DNA of 60,000 bases from Symsagittifera roscoffensis (GCF_963678635.1 NC_087067.1:49780233-49840232), one strand, 5' to 3'; positions 22,039 to 32,644 are shown, numbered from the stretch's first letter. The notes: a model not told the origin generated them from the letters alone. Program-made: numbers and translations.

Positions 22039-22795
22039 GCATTGCCTCTTGCCCCGGATGTCCTCGATGAATTCGCTTCATAACTGCTGGACGAAGTTGT
22101 ATTGGAGCTGCTAGCCGATTGTCTACCAGGATGCAGTCATTGATAACTGAGAGTTGATTCCACAGCGGATTTGTATACGGGCCCATGAGTTCAAATCCTG
22201 CGCGGTCCTTCCTCTCTATTACGCGTCGTAAACGGTTCATCCACACATCTTCAGAGATGAGTTCGGCCAACAGCGTTTTGTCAAATAATTTAGACAAACT
22301 AAAACTCCCGACATCTCCCATATCTGCCAATGAGTTCTCCAACTGAGTCTGTCGTTTGTTGATCCCTCTCGATGGTTGAATTTCACTGACCTCTTGACTG
22401 TGATCGTCATCCTCCATGGTTAAGTCCACTTCTCTGATCGATTTTGTTGGCGAAACTGAACGAGTACCTGCTCTTGGGCTACTCGTGACCATCCGTGTTG
22501 CCGCCTCCAGCTCTTTGATGTTTCCCGTCATCTCTTTATCTTGACTAACTAGATCCCAAATGGATATTAAATTTTTCGTCTCCTCTGCGTCCTGATCCCC
22601 CCTTACTGCTCGTGCAGCACAGCTATCTTCTTCAAAACTGTCTGATCCCGATCTATCCAGCGTTCCTCTCCTTATCCGACACGTTCGATGAAAAGTAGTC
22701 TCAGTGATTTCTTCTTCTGTTAATTTATCGCTCTCCTCCTGTGTCCTACAGTCTCCGATCCGCACCATCTTCTTTTTTGGTTTTTCGCTCTCCAA
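21980..22795 (-). pseudogene. Gypsy integrase N-terminal part
   Basis: A charged linker leads into the HHCC zinc-binding region: HRGHPGQEAMLDVSNYLWWP. The two cysteines continue in the overlapping frame (IAEECRECTC), showing a frameshift near 22000-22030. Confidence 0.8.
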
Positions 22796-23030
22796 TTCTT
22801 CTGAAATCTGCTTACTGTTTTGGATTAAATTGACCGACTGAACTGCTCTAGTGAAAATGAGAAAAAGTGTTCTGATTCAACGCGTTATTAATAGGCAAAA
22901 AAATTGAATCGCAATTGTTTTCGTTCCAGTCGAGCTTTGTTCGGTTTTTGACCGTTTTGTTGCAATGGCAACCATGCCTGGATTTTGACAACTTGTCATC
23001 TCTTTTCTGCTTCTGAGAATGTTCTAGAAC

Positions 23031-23240
23031 TTATTCATTCTGAATTGTTGCATCAGTAGCATTCAGCCGACTGTACAAAAAGTCGAGTGCTCTATGAAAA
23101 CACTCAATTGAAGTGAGCACAAAAGTTTCATCCAATTTTGTTTCTGGCCAGGGTTCTCCTGTTGGTTTTCTAGAGAGATAAATAACTATCCCCATATCCT
23201 TTCCGGGAATATGAGTGATTTTGAATTGATAGGGCAATAA
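23031..23240 (-). pseudogene. Gypsy RNase H to integrase spacer
   Basis: Short frame starting PYQFKITHIPGKDMGIVIYL, the conserved end of Gypsy RNase H, then an unassigned tether sequence. About 230 bp with several stops separate it from the integrase frame. Confidence 0.7.
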
Positions 23241-23241
23241 T

Positions 23242-23845
23242 CTATCCAGCCTTTCTCGTTAATCTTATTTGATAGGTCTTATTAGAACGATTGCCTTCTA
23301 AGGCGGATGTTAATGCCTTATGATCAGTGACTATTACAAAATTTTTTCGTAATAAGTAATGTTTGAAACAATCAACTGCCCAAACTACCGCTAATAACTC
23401 AAGCTCATTAGTAGAATACTTTTTTTCTTGATTATTCAGGTAGCGCGATGCGAATGAAATTGGAATCCATTCGTCATTTCCTGTTTGTTGCTCTAACGAT
23501 GCCCCTAGTCCACTATGACTTGCATCACATTTGACCCGAATTTCCCTAGCCGGGTCATAATAGTTCAATTTGGCAATGTTTGCCACTGCTTGTTTTATTT
23601 CCTCGAACACCTCAGTGTATTCGAGTCTCCATTCGAATTTTTTTACTGGGACTTTAATATTTTTCAATTTTTTCTTTTCATTTTCCTCTCGCAGTAATGG
23701 TCTAAGCTTGTCTGTCAAATTAGCTGCATTTGCTATAAACTTCGAAAGGTGATTAATGCTACATAGGAAGGACCTAAGTTGTTTGAGCGACTTAGGATGC
23801 TTTAACTTAAGAACAGCTTCCGTTTTCGTAATCTTCGGGGTAACC
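23242..23845 (-). pseudogene. Gypsy RT connection and RNase H
   Basis: The frame after the shift reads LKHPKSLKQLRSFLCSINHL, then RNase H with VKCDASHSGLGASLEQ, ISFASRYLN, STNELELLAVVWAV and VTDHKALTSAL. The catalytic D, E and D are present. The frame ends at a stop after LTRKAG because of another one-base shift. RLLPYQFKITHIPGKDM resumes in the next frame (23031-23237). Confidence 0.85.
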
Positions 23846-24107
23846 CCACTTTCTGAAATTTATGTCCGAGCCAGTTTACTTCTGTTTTAAGGAATTCACA
23901 TTTCGACAACTTCAGAGATAAGATTTCCTTATCTAACTTCATTAGGACGTCAATTATCAGTTTTTCATGTTCTAGCTCCGATCCCTTTGGAACGATCAAT
24001 ATGTCATTCAAGAAATAAAACGTGTTCTTAGAATTATTTAACGTTCGGTCCGTTGCTTTTTGAAATTCGGCTGGCATATCTGCCAACCCGTAGAATCTAG
24101 TCAAAAA
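23802..24107 (-). pseudogene. Gypsy RT palm, active-site Asp replaced
   Basis: Continues the RT after the TGA: TRFYGLADMPAEFQKA, then FYFLNDILIV where Gypsy RTs have Y/F-x-D-D. The first Asp is Asn (AAT for GAT), which should abolish polymerisation. LKLSKCEFLK and WLGHKF follow. A single-base frameshift near 23845 shifts the continuation into another frame. Confidence 0.85.
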
Positions 24108-25544
24108 TCAATATGTACCTATCGCTTTTCCCCCTGGGGTTTTGAAATTACACTGCCTTGCCGTTTGCGGTGTCAACTTTAGCTGACTGTATGCATATTT
24201 CAAATCTAACACAGTGAAAAACAAAGTACCTGCTGCTTGTGCAGTTACTATCTGACTGACTTCGTCTAATCGCTCCTCCACATTTGGCATCTGGTACTTG
24301 TTTTTGTAAAATTGTCTGTTAATGGGCTTTGCATCTAGTGCCAACTTAATTGAGTCATCTTTCTTCACTGTGATGACAATAGGGGCTATGGAACAATCAC
24401 TAGTACACTTATCTAACCTTTGAATGTGTCCTTCTAGCAGTAATTTTTCATTATCCTTTTCAACTTTTTCCTGCACATGGATAGGTATTCTCCTCCCCTC
24501 TTCCTGAATCGGGCAGAGAGGGTACCTGAATGTCGTGCTTACTACATGATGTATTGATCGTCTTTTTCTGTCAAACAGGTTATTGAAATCATCATAGAAA
24601 TTTTCTTTCCACGCCTCCGACTGTTCACACAGCATTATGTCAAATCGGGATTTTTTCTTCGGAGCGGGTCTCTGCGTAGTGGTGATACCCACTTTGTTTT
24701 GAAAGTCTAAGCCTAATATGCTGCGTGTCCTTCGTTCAGTTACAAGAAACGTAGCTCCCGGGTTTTCCCAGCCGGCGGACCGTATTTTCGCCTTCACAGC
24801 ACCCAATATTGCTATTGGTCTTTTATTATAGTCCACGAATTGTGCTGGCAAATTCAATTTTTCGACAGGTGTAAACTGTATTTTCTCTGACGAATCCAAA
24901 ACCTGCTTCGCCACTGCCCAATTTAGAAATGAAATTGGGCTTCCTGTGTCCACTGTCATATTTATTATTTGATTATCAATTCGGATTTGGGCTTTCAATG
25001 ATTTCATCCGTCCTGATATTGAATTTTTCCGAGAGTCAATCTTTTTCGTTTCAAGTTTATTAACTCCAACTTCACTACCTCTGTTCCCCCTCACTTTCTC
25101 TTCGATGTACCGATTTTTCATCTCTATCTGATTGTTTTTTTGTTCAATTGCCATAACCTCAAATTCTTCGCACGAATCAATTGTTTGTATCCAATTACAT
25201 TCTTCCTCCGAACCCTCTGTATTCTCGGTTATTTCATTGACTTGTTGCGACCTACACATCCGAGCCAAATGGTTTGGTTTATTACAGTTCTTACATTGTT
25301 TCCCCATCGCCGCACAATGTTTCAAATGTCCATCCACGAATGGTTTGCCACATCTATTGCATTGTTTCTGATCATCTGCGTTATATTGATTCGATATCGC
25401 CCTTCCTTCCGGCTGTTTCCGTCTATATCTTTCGCGATAGGGTTTTCTATTATTCTGATTCCTGTTTCCCACTGCCAGAATCGGTTCCTGTTTGATTTTA
25501 ATCTGAGAACTCGGTTGCGTTATTGTTGCAGTGCCCAGTAGCAC
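24108..25544 (-). pseudogene. Gypsy nucleocapsid, protease and RT N-terminus
   Basis: A 478-residue open frame. The Cys/His knuckles CNRCGKPFVDGHLKHC and CKNCNKPNHLARMC are followed by a retropepsin (VDTGSPISFLNW, later ILGLDF) and the RT fingers (IKLALDAKPINRQFYKNK, TVLDLKYAYSQLKL with the first catalytic Asp). It ends at an in-frame TGA after GKAIGTY. RT sequence resumes in the same frame immediately afterwards, so the stop is a point mutation. Confidence 0.85.
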
Positions 25545-26268
25545 GTTTCAACACTTCGTCAGGAGGTAATGTTTCAAACGTGAGTGTATCCTGCAGTGCT
25601 GGGCTTCGCATTTTAGAAATGAATAGATCTCTGACTAACTCATCTTCTAAAGTGTCCAATGCCAATTTGGCTGCTTGCGCAGTTAGTGCGGCATGAAATG
25701 CCTCTAACGATTCTCCATTTTCCTGCGATCTATTAAATAACTTATAACGCTAATAGGTGATACTCTGGCATTTCTCGAAAGTCTCCTTCGCTAATCTGAC
25801 CGTCTCTTTAAATTCCAATTTCGAAATCTCAACATGTGGATTTTTTTGAACAAAACGTTTCTTTTCTCCCGTCCCGAACGCAAGGAATCGCCTGGATACT
25901 AGTCGCTTTTGATCTTCATTGTAGTAAATATTATGACCCACTTTAGGTCCTCTTTCTCTTCTTTCTTCATTCTCGGCTGCTACTCGATCCCTTAACAGTC
26001 TATCCCGTGCTTCTCGAGCTGCTGTTGCAGCAGCGGACTCACGCTCTCTGGGTGTTTCTGGACGTGGTTCCGGCTCCTCTAGCACCGGTTTAGGATCCTC
26101 CAGCATAACTTCTGGGTTAACATTTTCTTTTACAGTTACTGGCATCAGGAATTGATCGAACCATACCTTAAAAATCCAAGGTGGATCGGAGTTCGCTGTG
26201 GTCCAGAAAACAGGAATTCCCATGTCAGTTCTATTATCCTGAGCCAGAAGTCCTGCTGGCTGCGCCAT
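25545..26268 (-). pseudogene. Gypsy gag, frame-broken
   Basis: Starts ATGGCGCAGCC at 26268 and encodes 172 residues (charged Glu/Arg-rich middle) to a stop at 25750. Gag-like sequence then continues in another frame (SQENGESLEAFHAALTAQAA, LPPDEVLKRATGHC), so a frameshift near 25760 separates the two halves. This region corresponds to matrix/capsid. Confidence 0.7.
26250..26267 (-). promoter_or_regulatory. Primer-binding site of the Gypsy element
   Basis: On the minus strand TGGCGCAGCCAGCAGGAC directly follows the 5' LTR. The initial TGG is complementary to a tRNA CCA end. The priming tRNA is not identified. The site also encodes the first Gag residues. Confidence 0.6.
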
Positions 26269-26562
26269 GTGTTATTCCCAAAATGCGTAGCGTGTTATGG
26301 AAAAAAAGTAAGATGGATACTGTTAATTTAATGGTCTTGGTTTTGTTAACAAGGTTTGTAGCTGAGATTAGTTACTGTTCGATACACTGATGTATGAAAA
26401 CACTGACCAATTCATCTATAGGATTTTAGCATCAACAAATGGCCTTGACCACTCTTACATAAAAATAGCATAATAAATATAATTAGCACATACGATTACT
26501 GCAGATGCAGTAGCTAACAAAGCGTCCTCAAGGTTACCTACTGCTAACGCCGCAGTACCACA
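26268..26562 (-). repeat. 5' LTR of the Gypsy element (295 bp)
   Basis: Begins TGTGTTATTCCC and ends CAGTACCACA in plus orientation; paired with 19420-19705. The gag ATG straddles its inner edge: the A is the last LTR base. Confidence 0.9.
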
Positions 26563-26894
26563 AGTATGAAGACCAAATATGTTTGTCGTGGCCTTATTAG
26601 TCTGTATGTAAATTTTCATAACAATCGGACAATGTGGTCATTAAGTTTACATTAAAAAAAATGCAGGTGGGAGAAAAGGAAAAAGAGCCCAGTACTCAAA
26701 AAAGCCACTCCTCTTTATTTCAAATCGATATTCATCTGGTTTAATGATGACATGACTGCTCGTATCAGGGCAAATCCCTGAATGTACCGACTGCCTTTTA
26801 AGGTCCATAGAGCAGTAATTAAAATAAAAAGTTATGAAATGGATTAAAAAATAAATTAAATAAAATTATATTAATGGTTTTTTTTTGAGATTTT

Positions 26895-27102
26895 GGCTCT
26901 TTTTCCTTCCCCCACCTCACATAAGCCTCACACGAGCATCAATTTCATAGTGTAACGAGTCGTTTTACAAGGTTGATTTTGAAGACCAAAGTGTCTTTCT
27001 TGGCCTAATTAGACTGCATGTCAATTTTTATGGCAATCGGAAAATGTAAACAGTGATTTTAATTATAAAAATTTGCAGGTGGGGGGAAAATGAAAAATAG
27101 CC
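26895..27102. mobile_element. 8-bp-TSD MITE, second copy (208 bp)
   Basis: Ends GGCTCTTTTTCCTTCCCCC and GGGGGGAAAATGAAAAATAG(CC) are inverted repeats. Flanks GAGATTTT (26887-26894) and GAGGTTTT (27103-27110) match at 7 of 8 positions. The interior TGTAACGAGTCGTTTTACAA and GAAGACCAAAGTGTCTTTCT match the pieces around the Gypsy element. Confidence 0.8.
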
Positions 27103-27110
27103 GAGGTTTT

Positions 27111-28340
27111 TTGTGAAAATCATCCCCCCACACCCCCATATTAAACACAAAGTTACAGATTTTGATCCTATTAACACAACAATTCTGGCATCTGAGCTTC
27201 CTTGAACCAATTTGAACGATTTCTAAGATGGACTAAATCTCCGCTTACGCGTTAATAGCGCAAATATATCGCGTATTATTTGTCCCAAATTTGTTAAAAT
27301 ACAATTTTTAAACCCCCAAAATTTTACAAAAATTATTCACAGGAGAAATATTTTTTTTAATCTAAGCTCAGGACAAAAATAGTTTTTGAATGATATAAAA
27401 CAAAATTTGTCAAAAATGGCTGGTTAAAAAGTCGAAAATTGTTTGAAGAAAAAGAAACCCACCCGAGCACAAATATTCCGTTACTTTCGTTACGAAAGCC
27501 GGAATAAAAACAAGACTGCTGGTATATCAGGGCAAAGCGCTGCATTTTCCGACTTTCCCCTAACTGATATCGAATTGTTTTTGAGAAAAGAAAATATTGA
27601 AAACCTATAAATTTTGGACAATATGAAAGTGTGAATAAATTATTCAAAGCGCGCATGATTTAGTTCAGAACATTGCCAATATGCAATTTTCAAACCTCCA
27701 GAACTTAACAAAAAAATTGGAGGAAAATATATTTTTAGTTTTGAACTCAGGAAATCGATATCTTCAATGGGCTACAGAAAACTATTTTTTCGATCGGCGA
27801 AAATTGACTGAATAAAAAACCATACCGAACATTATAAATATTCCGTTTTCTTTGAAAGTCGGATCAATAATTGTGGTTTCTGCAATTCGCAGAGGATCTA
27901 TGAAAGACATTGCAGCCTGTCTGACCATAGTCCGTTTCTCTTATTTCCACACATTCCAGGCTGATTTTTTTGCGAAGCCCTTTTGTTGCGACTTGTTTTT
28001 TGCGTCCAGAACTTTCAAGTGATACCACTATTGCAGCCAAAATCAGTCATTGTGTAGACCTGTATAAAATTTGTATTAAATGGTATGAAATTTGTGTTAG
28101 ATTGCTCAGACAGACTTTCAATTATAAAAAATAATAGACTCCAGATTGCTGAAAATTTTAGCTTAGAACTATATTGATATCATCTGGGATTTTATATCCC
28201 CTTTCACCCATATAAAACTCCCCTCAGTCTTGATTCAAGATTCGTTAAAGTAACCGAAACGTTTCCCAAATATCTTGAAAAAAAAATTGAAACGAATTCG
28301 TTTTTTTCTGTAAATGGTGCGTCAATCAAGTCAATGTATC
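27111..28340. other. Gene-free stretch (intron)
   Basis: AT-rich. A pair of related sub-blocks (CCCAAATTTGTTAAAATACA near 27283; later CAATTTTCAAACCTCC near 27683) suggests an old duplication. No ORF with support. Confidence 0.3.
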
Positions 28341-28347
28341 TTTTTAA

Positions 28348-28625
28348 CAGGGGTGGATCTAGAATTTTCTCGAGAAGGAGGCGGATTTTCGTAAAAATTT
28401 CAAACATTTTGTCAACCTTTTTTCAGGTCGACCAAATGGATTTTCTGAGCTCTCCCAAATCACTATAAAGACCCCAGTTTTACCAAATTTTCTGCGCCTC
28501 AGGCAGATTTTGAAAAAACAGGCCAAAACAGACGTTTTCGGGCACTTTTTGGAAAACTTTGACCAGAAATTCGAGTTTTTTTTCGGTTCCCCCCTCAAAA
28601 CTAGAATGCGCTTTTTGAAAATTTT
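28348..28625 (-). mobile_element. Family H hAT-like MITE, copy F, truncated
   Basis: Starts CAGGGGTGGATCTAG, then TTTTCTCGAG, CAGGTCGACCAAATGGATTT, CTGCGCCTCAGGCAGATTTT and GGCACTTTTTGGAAAA. Stops near 28625 without the other terminus, 57 bp before an exon. Confidence 0.75.
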
Positions 28626-28681
28626 TTACAGGAATCTGCGACCTAATTTTCACAGGAATCAGCTGCTATTATTTGGTTTAG

Positions 28682-29667
28682 ATCCCGAGTGTTACTCTTA
28701 CAAAAACTCTCAATGCTTTTCTGCGGATGTCTGCCCATATATTCCGGCTGATAATACTGTAAAATGCTATCCAAAGATAGAAGCCGAATGCATAGCCAAA
28801 ACCCCCTCATACCCGAAGGACATTAACTTCATGCGCGGTAAAACTGCAAGACCAACATCCCAATCCACAATCACAAGCATTACAATTTTGGATAGATCTT
28901 CATTAAAAACAACGTCTAAAACAGTTACTACTTCTTTTGAAACAACATCGGAAACATTGGAAACATCAGAAACAACATTAGAAATAACTAATGAAACGCC
29001 CGAGGCTCGTAGCACAGAAGCAACAACGTCTGGGTTTTTTTCCATTCCCAAGGTTCTAGCTAAAGATAGAAATGATGTTCTTGAATTCTAGAATTAATTT
29101 TATAGTTAACTTAATTACTTAAATTAACTTATAATTAAATCCTGTCAGATATCATGAAGAGCAGTAAAATTTCTGTAAAATCTGTAAAAACTCTAAAAAT
29201 TTTAATTTCGCTAATGTTTTTGTATTCTGAAAACTTTATTCGAACTCATTTACTTGTTCACATTGACATGTTTGAATTTCAAAAATATAAAATATATTTT
29301 CCACTAAATACCAATTAGGGTTTTTGAATATTGACTGGAAAAAACCCAGGCATCAACTAGGGAAAAAGATGAGAATTCACCTACTACTACAGACGCAGCA
29401 GACTATACTTCGGAAAGCAGTTCGATCCAGTCCAGTACCAGCGAAGCTACTAATCATTACATGAAGACGACTGCCGAAGAAGGGACCACAAGTACCATAA
29501 ATGGGCAATCTACCACTGCACCCCAAAATACAGTTCCCCATTTGTACCTAGATGAGTTGTTTCCGGAGTCCTTGCTAGAGGCATGGATGGCATCAAACAC
29601 ACGGTGCATTACCAGCTTTCAATTGGTGCTAGAAGCATTGGCTATTGTTTTTTCTAACTTGCTTTAA
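28682..29667 (+). CDS. Thr/Ser-rich secreted/mucin-like protein, last two exons
   Basis: Exon 28682-29052 follows TTTGGTTTAG (phase 1) and ends AAG|GTTCTA. Exon 29350-29667 follows AACCCAG (phase 0) and ends TAA. The first part is Cys-rich (PECYSYKNSQCFSADVC, then two more Cys). From about residue 55 a long Thr/Ser/Glu stalk follows (TTSFETTSETLETSETTLE), continuing across the intron as TTTDAADYTSESSSIQSSTS, as in O-glycosylated stalks. The C-terminus is hydrophobic (FQLVLEALAIVFSNLL), possibly a GPI-anchor signal. Phase fits the exon at 19154, making a 9.4-kb intron plausible. Function is unknown. Confidence 0.5.
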
Positions 29668-29672
29668 ATAAA
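29667..29672 (+). terminator. Poly(A) signal overlapping the stop codon
   Basis: AATAAA shares its first base with the TAA stop (29665-29667), which would give a 3' UTR of only tens of bases. Confidence 0.5.
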
Positions 29673-29892
29673 CTTCTTTTTATCCAAGTACAACCTCAAC
29701 ATCAGTCAGGATTTTGATAGATCTGCTTCCCGACATATCGCAAAGAGAAGCAAATTTAAAATCTTGCTGGGTCAAATTCCGATTGCAGTGCAGTAGCACA
29801 TAATATTCCAATTTCCGCGTTGTTTTGAGGAAAAATGAAAACTTATGGAAGCAATTCAATGTAAAACTTCATTCCCACAACTAAAATTAAAG

Positions 29893-30325
29893 GAGGGGCG
29901 GATTTAGGAAGGGGGGCGGGGGGGGCGGACGTTCCCCCCCTCAGGGATTCGACCCCCTGCCGACCCAAAGGGTCCCCCCTTTGATACTTTTTCAGAAATC
30001 CATTTTTGGCCGATCGACCCTAAAATTTTTCTAAAGGCGCCTTCGGCGCCAATACATACTAACTTTGAGGGGGAGCGCGCGCCAAAAAAAACGCGATTTT
30101 TTTGTCAAAATTTTTCAAAAATTGCCCGAAAACGGCTTTTCTGACTGTTTTTTCAAAAATTTGCCTGCGGCGCAGAAAATTTAGCCAAAGTAGGGGCAAA
30201 ACAGTGCTTTGGAAGAGCTCGAAAAATCAATTTGGTCGACCTAAAAAAAAAAAAGGTCGTCAAAATTTTGGAAAATTTTTTGAAAATCCGCCCCCCCCCT
30301 CGAGAAAATCGTAGATCCGCCCCTG
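29893..30325 (+). mobile_element. Family H hAT-like MITE, copy B (433 bp)
   Basis: Best-preserved copy: GAGGGGCGGATTTAGG start, ATCCGCCCCTG end, flanks AATTAAAG (29885-29892) and AATTAAAA (30326-30333), 7 of 8 matching. It contains GGATTCGACCCCCTGCC, AAGGCGCCTTCGGCGCC and GAGCGCGCGCC. Nearly collinear with copy A. Confidence 0.85.
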
Positions 30326-30504
30326 AATTAAAACGTCATTTTAAAAAGTCATTTATACTGAAACGAAATCAATATTTGAGCAAATTTTCTGCAAAACCTG
30401 TTTGAATTTTTGTTGCTATGTGTTTCTACAGAAGAAGAAGATCGCATTGAAGAATCAAACACAAAGACACAAACGAATCCAAATATTGTCCAGGGCGCGG
30501 CGGA

Positions 30505-30745
30505 GTTTCAAAAAGCTTTCAAAGCTGGCGAGGCTTCTTTAGCTCGACCAAATTGATTTTTGAGCTCTCGCATTACCCTACAAAGACCCTATTTTGACAT
30601 AGTTTGCTGCGCCGCAGGCAATGTTGCGATGAAAAAAAACAGTTCTCAAAAGACGTTTCAGGCATTTTTTGGATTGTTTTGATCAAAAAAAATGCGCCTT
30701 TCTACCGCGCCCTCTCCCCTCACAATTGTAAAAATTGCGTTTTTC
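30505..30745 (-). mobile_element. Family H hAT-like MITE, copy G, degraded
   Basis: CTCGACCAAATTGATTTTTG, GCGCCGCAGGCAATG, GGCATTTTTTGGA and ACCGCGCCCTCTCCCC appear in the order of the reversed element. Both termini are lost. Confidence 0.5.
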
Positions 30746-31059
30746 CTTGGTTTTGTTGTCAGCCATAACAGAATTTTGTTAAAAAAAAAGTAAAGATGGA
30801 CGGAAATTTTTAGTGGCCAGGGCTCGAAATACTGAGGGCCCAATTAGCCTAAATCCACTTGGGAATATAGAAAGTGATTCTTGGAAAAAAAATGCTCGGA
30901 CACATCATTTGCAACATTTTTGTTAATTTTTTCAAATCTATGCATAACGCTCAACAATGATCAATACAAAAAGGTTGTACATTACTTCCCAATGATTTTC
31001 AGCAACTTTTTAAAATTGAGTTTAACTGTTTTTTATTTTATTTGGGTATGGCGATGCAT

Positions 31060-31540
31060 TGCCCGCCTTGGCGCGACTCATGTCCAGACTTTCCAGACCG
31101 TATGTTCAGACTTTCCAGACTCAAACTATCGGCGCGACTATGCAATTTGGGTCTAAATCCGGATGCGGCGCGACCCTTGGCGCGACTCATATCCAGACTT
31201 TCCAGACCTTATGTCCAGACTTTCCAGACTCAAACTCTTGGGATGATTATGCAATTTGAGTCTGAATCCGGATGCGACGCGACCATTGTGGATATGGCGC
31301 AACTTTCACGACCAAGGTGAAGAATGCGCAAAATTTCAGATCAAGGCGGAGACGGCGCGATTGTTCAGATCAAGATGGAGATGGTGCGAGCAAGGTGGAG
31401 ACGGCGCGGCTTTCCAGACTAAGGCGGAGACGGCGTGACTTTTCAGACCAAGGCGGTATCGGCGCTGATTTCTAGACAAAGGCGAACGCGGCGCGACTTT
31501 CCAGACGAAGATGGAGAAGCGGCAATCATTAAACAATTCC
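31060..31540 (+). repeat. Minisatellite, forward arm
   Basis: GC-rich tandem array in an AT-rich setting. The first 220 bp are two copies of a unit of about 105 bp (GCGCGACTC, CCAGACTTTCCAGAC, CAAACT, CAATTTG, TCCGGATGCG). From about 31310 a unit of roughly 28 bp takes over, with consensus CCAAGGCGGAGACGGCGCGA plus CTTTCCAGA. Its overlapping Arg/Asp/Gly-rich ORFs are repeat artefacts. Confidence 0.85.
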
Positions 31541-31834
31541 CCAGGACCAAGGTGGATACGGAGAGATTTTTCCTCAATTTCAATTAACCTTTACTTTTCA
31601 CCTCCAAAAACCGGAAAAAATTGAAGCCCTTATCGTATTTACTTAGATACCAAAAAAGACTTTTAATCTTTTTGGAGCAGTCATAGCCAATCATTAGACT
31701 ATCAACCAATTTGACTAAATGTGGTTTTGGTCTAGACGCTTTTTTCTCTAAGATATGATCCAAAAAAAATTACTGAAAATGAAGTTATCAATCAAAAAAT
31801 TTGTCCGTTTCTACACTCTGATCGCTAAATTTGC

Positions 31835-32640
31835 GCTAAATCCACCACGGTGGCAAAGAATTAGTTCTTGGTTGCGCCGTCTCCGCCTCGGTCTGGAAAA
31901 TCTTGCCGTCTCCGCCTTGATCTGGAAAATTATGCCGTCTCCACCCTGGTCTGGAAAATTGCACCGTATCCACCTCAGTTGCGAGGAATACAATCGTGGT
32001 CGTGCCACCTCCACTTCGGTCTGAAAAACGGCGCCGTTTCTGTCTGGGTCCGAAAATTTGCGCCGTCTCCGCTTTGGTCTGGAAAGCCGCGTCGTCTCCG
32101 CCTTGGTCGTGAAGAATTGATTATTGGTCGCGCCGTCTCCGCCTTGGTCTAAAAGTAGCGCCGTCTCCGCCTTGTTCTGGAAAGTCGCGCCATCTCCACT
32201 CTGAACGCGAAGGTCGCGCCGCTTCCACTACGGTTGCGATAAAATGATTATTGGTCGCGCCGTCTCCGAATCGGTCTGGAAAGTCGCGCCGTCTCCACCT
32301 CGGTCGCGAAAGTCTTGAAAGTGCACTTTTTGGTCGCGCTGGCCAAGCCGGTCGCGCCGTTGCTTGTTGAGCCGCGCCGTTTCCTGAGTCGCGCCGTATC
32401 CACCATGGTCGCGAAAGTCGCGCCGTCTCCACCTCGGTCGAGAAAGCCCTGAACAACTTTTTTAAGTTGCGCCATCTCCATCTGGGTCTGGAAAGTCTGG
32501 AAATGGCTAAGTTTGGTCGCGGCGGTCACGCCGTCTCCTGAGCCGCATGGTCGCGCCGTATCTGCCTGGACATGCCTAATTTTGGTCTGGAAAGTCTGGA
32601 CAGGCCAAAATTTTGTCGCGAAAGTCTGGACATGAGTCTG
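31835..32640 (-). repeat. Minisatellite, inverted arm
   Basis: The same unit in reverse complement (TCGCGCCGTCTCCGCCTTGG then TCTGGAAAG), over twenty variable copies, separated from the forward arm by about 300 bp of AT-rich sequence (31541-31834). Late units change to GTCTGGAAAGTCTGGA types, mirroring the first units of the forward arm. Confidence 0.85.
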
Positions 32641-32644
32641 GGAC

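Larger units (their letters stand above)
19420..26562 (-). mobile_element. Ty3/Gypsy LTR retrotransposon, complete but mutated
   Basis: A 7.1-kb element with LTRs at both ends, each TGTG...CA, and a 5-bp duplication AGTAT (19415-19419 and 26563-26567). Read on the minus strand the order is Gag, zinc knuckles, DTG protease, RT, RNase H, integrase (HHCC then DDE), and a C-terminal tail. The RT-RNaseH-IN order places it in Ty3/Gypsy. It carries an in-frame stop, several frameshifts, a mutated RT active site and a long G run in integrase, so it cannot be autonomous. It lies antisense within the putative intron between the exons at 19154 and 28682. Confidence 0.92.
19328..26689. mobile_element. 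8-bp-TSD MITE split by the Gypsy element
   Basis: The MITE pieces are 19328-19419 and 26568-26689 (about 214 bp together). Ends GGCTCTTTTTCCTT and AAGGAAAAAGAGCC are inverted repeats. Flanking CAGTACTC is duplicated exactly at 19320-19327 and 26690-26697. A second copy at 26895-27102 shows the uninterrupted arrangement. The C run at 19344-19363 lies within the left piece. Confidence 0.8.

Noticed and set aside
31042-32529. Several Arg/Asp/Gly-rich ORFs on both strands
   Set aside because: They are all translations of the minisatellite in different frames; the same DNA unit explains each.
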